This document shows positions 58,581 through 64,000 of a stretch of DNA of 64,000 nucleotides, one piece after another (the stretch's first letter is position 1; the number at the start of each line of letters is the position of its first letter). The position numbers and the translations under genes were made by a program. Under the pieces are notes generated by a model. That model did no database searches. It was given only the letters and a program-made list of their open reading frames with translations, and was not told where the DNA came from. Source of the stretch: Calliopum simillimum (lineage: Eukaryota; Arthropoda; Insecta; Diptera; Lauxaniidae); the NCBI GenBank assembly GCA_951812925.1, contig OX638369.1, positions 55,068,373 through 55,132,372 of the forward strand, written 5' to 3'.

Positions 58581-58820
58581 TGTGGGTTCTTCTACTATTT
58601 AATTCAAGTTTTATTATTTTAATGAACTTATTACTAAAAAATTCAAGTATTTACATTGAATATTTAATTTACAAACAAAATTGACTTCTTAAGTGAAGCA
58701 ACGCAACTTGACAACTCGACGATTTCTATATTCTGTTTCTTATTCTTTTTCAATCGACAAAGGCTGCCAGATATGCATTACTTTCAATGTTGCCGTTCTG
58801 TTAAATACAGGAATCCTACA
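58581..58820 (-). repeat. 3' LTR
   Basis: 240 bp, beginning TGTGGG and ending CCTACA on the plus strand. By hand alignment it differs from the other LTR at three positions, one of which spoils the terminal CCCACA. Confidence 0.95.
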
Positions 58821-58833
58821 TTCGGCCCTTCTG
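58821..58833 (-). other. polypurine tract
   Basis: Minus strand reads AGAAGGGCCGAA directly before the 3' LTR, the position of the plus-strand primer. It is interrupted by CC, so only moderately typical. Confidence 0.5.
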
Positions 58834-58861
58834 ACATGTTATTCGCCTCGAATAACCCGAT

Positions 58862-59128
58862 TCATGGCTTCATCCCATCGGTCGTTGCTAAAGTAAGCTT
58901 CGGTCCCTCGTTGTTCTCAACTTTTTCCACCTCGTATCGATGATGCTTAAATAATTTGACAATATTGTAGGGTCCTAGAAATTTTGGCTTTATCTTCAGA
59001 CCGGAACCAAACTGGGTTCTGCATACAGCTACTAAATGGTTTATTTTAAATTTAACAGTCAGTTTTCTCTTCCGATTAAAATAAGAGTAGTTTTTACGTT
59101 GTATTTTGGCAATGTTAACTTTTGCCAT
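58862..59128 (-). pseudogene. integrase C-terminal domain remnant
   Basis: 88 codons in the same frame as the Gag-protease ORF, separated from it by a single TAG. Contains LTVKFKINHLVAVCRTQFGS, LKIKPKFLGPYNIVKL, HHRYEVEKV and DGMKP, the GPF/Y-type C-terminal module of Gypsy integrases that follows the catalytic core. The core itself (D,D,E) is missing. The usual final W after MKP is replaced by a TGA stop. Whether this part is translated depends on read-through or re-initiation at the ATG that directly follows the TAG; both are guesses. Confidence 0.8.
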
Positions 59129-61486
59129 CTATCTTATCAAATTTCGCTCTTCATCCAACTCGTCAATTTCCTCTTGGTGGAGAACATTTTGGAGTTGCGG
59201 TATTGATGGTAAATTCATATCCGTTTTCAAGGGGTGATCAGACTTGTCGATTAGTGTCAACAAATTTTCTCTTTTCCCTGCCTTTCGTTCAGCCATAATA
59301 CATTTCCTTACTTCTTGTTGTACTTCAAGTTTCATTTTTATAAAAAACTGCGTCTTTTGCTTAAAAAAGTGTCCCTCCTTATGTGCCGTCGTTATTTCTT
59401 CCTCTATTGGACTTGGTATAATGACCAACTCCAAATCAGGATGCTTTAAAAGTACTTCATGTCTCACACAAAAGTTTTCGTATTCTGAAGTTTCTAGCAC
59501 TTTAAAAATTACTTTCAAATAATCATCGTGTTGTTGTACTTCTTTAATCCGATAGCTCATCTCTTCGACAATAACCATCGCTTTCAACATGTCGATTCGG
59601 TTTTGTGCTTTATATGCTGTAAACATTCGTTCCGTGTATAAATATGGCATGTATACATTTGCGACAAAATGCATCATAATTAAAATCATGAAAATCAGCT
59701 GCTCAAAGACTTTCCTGGTCATGTAATTCATCATCCATTCTGTATGCCATCGTTTGGATCTCTTCTTCTTCGTTGCATCGGCTTTCTCTTCTTCCTCTTT
59801 ATCTTCATCTTTCTCTTCTTTATCGTATGGTGCTGCAGTTCTTGCTCGTTGATAGATTGGTGTCTCATCAATTAGCAAATTTTTCACATTTGTTGTAGAA
59901 GATACTTCTGATTCTGGCTCGCAATTTTGTACCATTGAAATTAGTTTTTCTGCCCTATCGTCAGGACAACAAAGTTTTTGATTTTCTTGAAACATTTCTT
60001 CAATCCTTACTCCTGAGCATTGTGTATCTTCATCTGCAATGTCATTATTGTGCTCCACTTCACCTTCCATTTCATCCTTGGTGGAATGAAACTTTTGGTT
60101 CTGGGTTTCTATTTGACAGCTTTGCGAGTTTTCTTCAACATCATCATCTGGTACATCAGGCTTTCGTCTAAAATGGATACTCTTAGCGTCAATTACTAAA
60201 ACTGCCTTTTGAATCAAATCAGCTCCAATTACTAATGAAATCATCATCTCTTTTTCAGGAACAATATGTAATTTCGTTTTTAATATCAAGTTATCTATCT
60301 TAATTTCAGTTTCAAAATAACCTAAAGTTGCAACCTGTTGTCCGCCTATTCCATTAAGTAAAGTTTTAACTGGAATTATTTCAACGTAGCCTAACGATAA
60401 TAATAAATCTTTTCTTAACAATGTAATTTCACACCCCGTATCGATTAATGCAGTTCCTTCTGTACCACTCATGCTAACCTCTTTAAGCATATTTGTTGAT
60501 TTCCATCCAAAATTAGCCACCGCTGTTGGTTGGGATGCTGCTTTTCCTTTTGCTGGAACTTCCTTCTGCTTACACTCAAAAGAACGATGTCCTACCTGGT
60601 TGCATCTAAAACATTTGTAACCCTTGATGGGGCATGCATTAGACAAGTGCGTCAAGTCACCACAGTTAAAACATTTCTTTTGCGTCTCAGTTTTGATAAT
60701 CGTTGCTGTTGACGAAACAGTTGAACTGGGAAATTTGCTTTGAGTGTCACTGGCGGCCTGCTGTTTTATTCTTTCATACACTTTAAGTTTTTTCTTCAAC
60801 TCGTTGATTGTGCTGGCTTCATATAAAACCACTTTGGGTACTTTTTCGTCTTTTATTCCGGCAATGAAATACTCTATGAGCGATTCCTCATCCAAGCTTA
60901 TTGGCTTGGCGATATCGATTAGCTTATATAAGTATTCTCGAAGTGTCTCACCTTGTTGCATACGTCGGCTCCGAAGCTGTCGATGGATTTCAGTGGAATT
61001 CACTACAACTGCAAATTCATCTCTCAATGCATTTTTTAGCGTGCGCCAATCATTTAGTCCATTTTCACCATTAACAAAGAGCTTGGCTGCTCCAACTATC
61101 AACCGCTTTGCATAAATAAACTTTTGAAGATCATTCCATTTGACCATGGAACATACCTGCTCGAAATCATCTATCCACTTATTTACATTTTGTGTTAACT
61201 CTCCAGTAAACGTTGGAATACACTCTTCGATGTCTCTAAACGTAAAATGTGCTGATATGTCTTGATGGATCACATGCTCATTTCTTGATACGCTCATGAC
61301 ACTTTCGTTGCCACTGGCTTCTTGAAAATCATCCTCATCTTCGTCATCGTTTGGTCGAGTGAGGTTAAAATACTCCAACAATCGGTCTTGCAGCTCCCTT
61401 TTGTTGCCATTTACACCTAACCCTACTTCTATGAGCTTCAACTTAAGCCCACCTACTGTCAGTTGCGTTACCTCGGTTACATTCAT
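59129..61486 (-). CDS. Gag-protease polyprotein fused to integrase remnants
   Basis: 785 codons without a stop. Residues 8-41 look like a SAP motif (LTVGGLKLKLIEVGLGVNGN). About 88-240 is the retrotransposon capsid region (FTGELTQNVNKWIDDFEQV, GAAKLFVNG, GETLREYLYKL). Two CCHC knuckles follow: C272, C275, H280, C285 and C292, C295, H300, C305. The aspartic protease has ALIDTGCEITLL (D349, T350, G351) and a VIGADLI strand near 419-425. Around 535-556 TPIYQRARTAAPY resembles the entry to reverse transcriptase, where an acidic then basic stretch (556-580) begins instead. From about 650 the zinc-binding part of integrase is recognisable (AHKEGHF at 701-707, KCIMAERKAGKRE at 728-740), with one of its cysteines missing. 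RT and RNase H are deleted in frame. It could supply particle proteins; polymerase would have to come from a relative. Confidence 0.9.
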   Translation of the reverse strand: MNVTEVTQLTVGGLKLKLIEVGLGVNGNKRELQDRLLEYFNLTRPNDDEDEDDFQEASGNESVMSVSRNEHVIHQDISAHFTFRDIEECIPTFTGELTQNVNKWIDDFEQVCSMVKWNDLQKFIYAKRLIVGAAKLFVNGENGLNDWRTLKNALRDEFAVVVNSTEIHRQLRSRRMQQGETLREYLYKLIDIAKPISLDEESLIEYFIAGIKDEKVPKVVLYEASTINELKKKLKVYERIKQQAASDTQSKFPSSTVSSTATIIKTETQKKCFNCGDLTHLSNACPIKGYKCFRCNQVGHRSFECKQKEVPAKGKAASQPTAVANFGWKSTNMLKEVSMSGTEGTALIDTGCEITLLRKDLLLSLGYVEIIPVKTLLNGIGGQQVATLGYFETEIKIDNLILKTKLHIVPEKEMMISLVIGADLIQKAVLVIDAKSIHFRRKPDVPDDDVEENSQSCQIETQNQKFHSTKDEMEGEVEHNNDIADEDTQCSGVRIEEMFQENQKLCCPDDRAEKLISMVQNCEPESEVSSTTNVKNLLIDETPIYQRARTAAPYDKEEKDEDKEEEEKADATKKKRSKRWHTEWMMNYMTRKVFEQLIFMILIMMHFVANVYMPYLYTERMFTAYKAQNRIDMLKAMVIVEEMSYRIKEVQQHDDYLKVIFKVLETSEYENFCVRHEVLLKHPDLELVIIPSPIEEEITTAHKEGHFFKQKTQFFIKMKLEVQQEVRKCIMAERKAGKRENLLTLIDKSDHPLKTDMNLPSIPQLQNVLHQEEIDELDEERNLIR

Positions 61487-61493
61487 TTTTAAA

Positions 61494-62002
61494 ATAATTT
61501 CAAATACAATATTTTATAAAAAATACAAAATACTTAAGCTGCTCTCGTTTGTGTCTGCTTCTGCTTTAAATTCGTCGTAAAAATATTCTCGTCGTACTGC
61601 AAAACGTCGTCTGTATATCTTCTTCGTCTTTCACTCTTTTCCTTCGTTACGTCTTTTACTTCAATCAGCTTCGTTTTCTTCGTTTGCTTCTATTTTAACG
61701 TTTGTGCGTTAAAATTCGTCTTCTTTCTGCTTAGCTTCGGTTTTTTAAAAATCGTCGTCTTCTTTCTGCTTAACTTCGTTTTCAAAATTTCATCGTCTTC
61801 TTTCTACGCTTGCTGCATTTTCAAAATTTCATCGTCTTCTTTCTACGCTTGCTGCATTTTCAAAATTTCATCGTTTTTCAACGTTGGCTGCGTTTTTGTA
61901 CGTCGTCTTCTTCGTTAAAATTCTGCTCTGGATCGGTGCTGCTTAGTGGCGTCACGATTACAGAATCTGCGTCGTTTTTCTTTAAATGATTTTTTCGCTT
62001 TG
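61494..62002 (-). other. 5' leader of the LTR element
   Basis: About 0.5 kb of non-coding leader between primer site and ATG, rich in CGTCTTCTTTCT words on the plus strand (purine-rich in the element's sense). Contains the 39 bp tandem repeat and, by position, would hold the packaging signal. Confidence 0.6.
61779..61880 (-). repeat. 39 bp tandem repeat, about 2.6 copies
   Basis: Units start at 61779, 61818 and 61857 with TTTTCAAAATTTCATCG, then TCTTCTTTCTACGCTTGCTG. The first two are identical; the third is partial. Confidence 0.92.
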
Positions 62003-62023
62003 CGAATTCCAATTTTGACACCA
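62003..62023 (-). other. tRNA primer binding site
   Basis: Three bases after the 5' LTR the minus strand reads TGGTGTCAAAATTGGAAT, starting with the TGG complementary to a tRNA CCA end. It resembles the tRNA-Leu 3' end as I remember it, with three mismatches. Confidence 0.6.
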
Positions 62024-62026
62024 ATT

Positions 62027-62266
62027 TGTGGGTTCTTCTACTATTTAATTCAAGTTTTATTATTTTAATGAACTTATTACTAACAAATTTAAGTATTTAC
62101 ATTGAATATTTAATTTACAAACAAAATTGACTTCTTAAGTGAAGCAACGCAACTTGACAACTCGACGATTTCTATATTCTGTTTCTTATTCTTTTTCAAT
62201 CGACAAAGGCTGCCAGATATGCATTACTTTCAATGTTGCCGTTCTGTTAAATACAGGAATCCCACA
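62027..62266 (-). repeat. 5' LTR
   Basis: 240 bp with perfect TGTGGG and CCCACA ends on the plus strand. In the sense of the element it carries the promoter and the start of transcription. Confidence 0.95.
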
Positions 62267-62270
62267 TAAA

Positions 62271-62549
62271 TATAATTAAAAAAAAAAAACTGCTCCTGCC
62301 TCTTGAATCTCATTTCTATTTGGAAATTTAAATCAACAGAATAAATCCCCCCTTTCAATTACCAAAATTAACGAATTTTTGACACTGTGGAATTATTTTT
62401 TGCCAACTGCACCGAATAGCCCCAATCTTTTGCATTAAGGGGATTCCTTTAAACATGTAAAAGCCTTAAAAAGCACGTAAACCTCGTAAACTTTCGAGTC
62501 TGGTAAACAAAATTTAAAAATTTGTATGAATGCGTAAATCCTTTCATCC
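62271..62549. other. spacer, nothing recognised
   Basis: AT-rich DNA. Confidence 0.3.
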
Positions 62550-62900
62550 CCTTTTTATATCTTATCATTTAACTTTTCCAATTAGATTTTTATTTTCCGA
62601 GATATCATCCATTGAAGCAAAGATATCGCATATCCATATAAAGGACAATATTAAATTTGTATGCTGTTGAGATACTTTTACTTCAATGGAGGATATCTCA
62701 AGAAGTAATCATTCAATTTAAAGGTATGTTATAAAGAACAAGATCAGCGCTATTTGATGCCATTGGTAAAAGTGAACAACACTACTTCCTGGATGTATGC
62801 CATATGTCTGAAAATAGCGTTGTCTGTACATTAAACCAAGGATAACTCGGAACACAAACCTGATAGCGAAAAATGGTTGCAAGATTTGTAATAAGCTACC
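62550..62900. repeat. palindromic repeat, family A, copy 3
   Basis: CCAATTAGATTTTTATTTTC, GAGATATCATCCATTGAAGC and the mirrored ACTTCAATGGAGGATATCTC face each other, followed by GATGCCATTGGTAAAAGTGA, ACACTACTTCCTGGATGTAT and GGATAACTCGGAAC as in copies 1 and 2. Confidence 0.7.
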
Positions 62901-63274
62901 CCAAATGAACCAAAAAAAGTTATAGAGTTATCATTCAAAATTGGTTTCTCACAAGTTGATTCACTGCGTGTTCAGCCATTCCTTCCTCGGCAATTTTTTT
63001 TTTTTTTTTTTTTCATGTAAAAATTAGATTGTTTTTCAGAGATTTCTGTTCTCTGCTTCCGTAAAAATTCCCTGACCAAAATTTTGTTCCGATATACTCA
63101 TTTTGAGAGAAAATTTTTTGCCGTTTTGGATCCGCCGTTATGTTTTCCATAATATTAGTTCCAAATTCGAAAGCAGTAATTTTCTAAATCATTTTATTTG
63201 GTAATTTTTATGTATATTATATTTGTCATGGGACCATTTTAAACTGTTTAGCTTTTTATATGGACTAGAAACGC
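62901..63274. other. no gene recognised
   Basis: AT-rich with a T run near 62995-63015. Nothing supported. Confidence 0.4.
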
Positions 63275-63657
63275 CCAGTGGTCAAAATTCGACCACAAAT
63301 GTTTTAAATAATTTTGGTACTTTTTGTACACTTCTAGTACTTGTTTTTTACTATTTGGTACGAAATAGAAAAGTTCATTTATCATCCCTAGTATAATTCA
63401 AGCTAAATATAAACAAAACAAAAAACATGTGCTTTATCCTTTTTAAAGCTTTGTGTGATAGTGATTTTTATTGTTGTTAATGTTGAAAACTTTGTTTTTA
63501 ATATTACCTGGCTTAAAGTCAAAATATAAAAATAATTTTAACTTTGTGCACATTTGCACACAAATACCTTTCTAATGGTGTATAATTTAAAGTCGTACTC
63601 CATTTCTTACATAGTAAAACAAGATGGACAGGTTTTTATCTTGCATATTAATATATA
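63275..63657 (+). repeat. dispersed repeat B, copy 2 (occupied site)
   Basis: Matches 31590-31966 in order and orientation (ACCACAAATGTTTTAAATAA, ACTATTTGGTACGAAATAGA, CATTTATCATCCCTAGTA, CACACAAATACCTTTCTAAT). Its end ATTAATATATA is the target of the following 48 bp insertion. Confidence 0.75.
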
Positions 63658-63705
63658 ATTTTTGGCCCTATGCTCCTTCTAGGAGTTAAAGGAGAATACA
63701 ATACA
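63658..63705 (+). mobile_element. 48 bp RTE-like LINE tail
   Basis: Contains GGCCCTATGCTCCTTCTAGG then AGTTAAAGGAGAATACAATA, the same 3' end as at 14250 and 57690. It is bracketed by the 11 bp ATTAATATATA (63647-63657 and 63706-63716). The paralogous repeat at 31.96 kb lacks it. Extremely 5'-truncated retrotransposition. Confidence 0.88.
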
Positions 63706-63716
63706 ATTAATATATA

Positions 63717-64000
63717 GATTTTGAGCTGCTAAATCCGAACCTGTAACTTTTTTCACCATAAATTTTAGAATTATTGGCTATTCCATTTCGTATCTTTATT
63801 TCCCACCTTGAATGGACAATATCTTTAAAACTACAAAACTTACATTATACTTTCTGTTTACTTAACTCAAAAAATCACAAAAAAGTTGATGTTTAGTTGT
63901 AGTTCTAACCCGACGATATATATTCTCAGAATTGCTTGAGATCAAGAATTAAATAACGACGCAAATGTGCAACACTACAACATACTAAAAATGTAGTAAA
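63717..64000. other. window end, nothing recognised
   Basis: AT-rich DNA to the end of the window. Confidence 0.3.

Larger units (their letters stand above)
58581..62266 (-). mobile_element. Gypsy-type LTR retrotransposon, non-autonomous deletion derivative
   Basis: A complete 3,686 bp insertion on the minus strand: two 240 bp LTRs, a tRNA primer site, a leader with a 39 bp tandem repeat, one long Gag-protease ORF and a polypurine tract. The 4 bp TAAA is duplicated at 58577-58580 and 62267-62270. Reverse transcriptase, RNase H and the integrase catalytic core are absent, so it would need a helper element to move. Two or three substitutions between the LTRs point to a recent insertion. Confidence 0.95.

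Noticed and set aside
59244..61115. Plus-strand ORFs opposite the Gag-protease frame
   Set aside because: Shadow frames of the long minus-strand ORF.
61779..61880. CRISPR-like array
   Set aside because: Direct 39 bp repeats without spacers, in the leader of an LTR element of a eukaryote.

Overview
The window reads as a gene-poor, transposon-saturated stretch of an insect chromosome, most likely a higher (brachyceran) fly. This rests on the very AT-rich background with long A/T runs, many copies of a DINE-1/HINE-like (Helentron-type) repeat carrying a core I recognise from fly DINE-1, and several mariner, rosa-like, Tc1 and pogo remnants. I find no convincing host protein-coding exon, rRNA or functional tRNA gene. 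It could be intergenic or part of a very long intron; the sequence alone does not decide.

Layout. 1-7.6 kb: AT-rich DNA with a pogo-like MITE (2448-2898), a 0.7 kb inverted repeat (5231-5923), a near-perfect 67 bp hairpin (6294-6360) and a GAT microsatellite. 7.6-11.3 kb: a DINE copy split by a 2.8 kb TIR element with a 5 bp CGTCG duplication (Transib-like ends); inside lie a Tc1 remnant and a 1.1 kb palindrome. 12.4-14.3 kb: a fold-back repeat with two opposed tRNA-like heads, then a 5'-truncated RTE-like LINE. 15.4-17 kb: a palindromic repeat and a rosa-like transposase pseudogene. 19-20.7 kb: a 1.7 kb palindrome. 21-23 kb: two mariner-superfamily pseudogenes, one interrupted by a DINE copy. 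24.7-31 kb: DINE copies, a rosa-like element with 50 bp TIRs, an internally deleted mariner and a GAAGC-rich MITE. 32.7-34.6 kb: a MITE, a DINE copy and GC-box repeats. 35.2-36.5 kb: a comparatively unique region with simple repeats and a possible recursive splice site. 36.7-39.7 kb: two adjoining giant palindromes. 40.1-45.2 kb: two related TIR elements, one carrying a pogo-like insertion whose empty site is visible in the other. 46.8-51.3 kb: a second fold-back/tRNA-like element, a GATC-rich repeat, a DINE copy and a mariner fragment. 53-58.3 kb: more DINE copies, one holding a nested RTE-like insertion. 58.6-62.3 kb: a young Gypsy-type LTR element with near-identical LTRs, a complete Gag-protease ORF, and the RT, RNase H and integrase core missing. 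63.3-63.7 kb: a repeat carrying a 48 bp RTE-like tail insertion with an 11 bp duplication.

The parts do not form a pathway; the coherent story is one of nested insertions. Several are dated relative to each other by target-site duplications and by empty paralogous sites inside the window. The most unusual signals are the density of long inverted repeats (at least a dozen, arms of about 0.1-1 kb), which could give long hairpin RNAs, the tRNA-like units embedded in fold-back elements, and a GC-box-like motif carried about twenty times by different repeat families.
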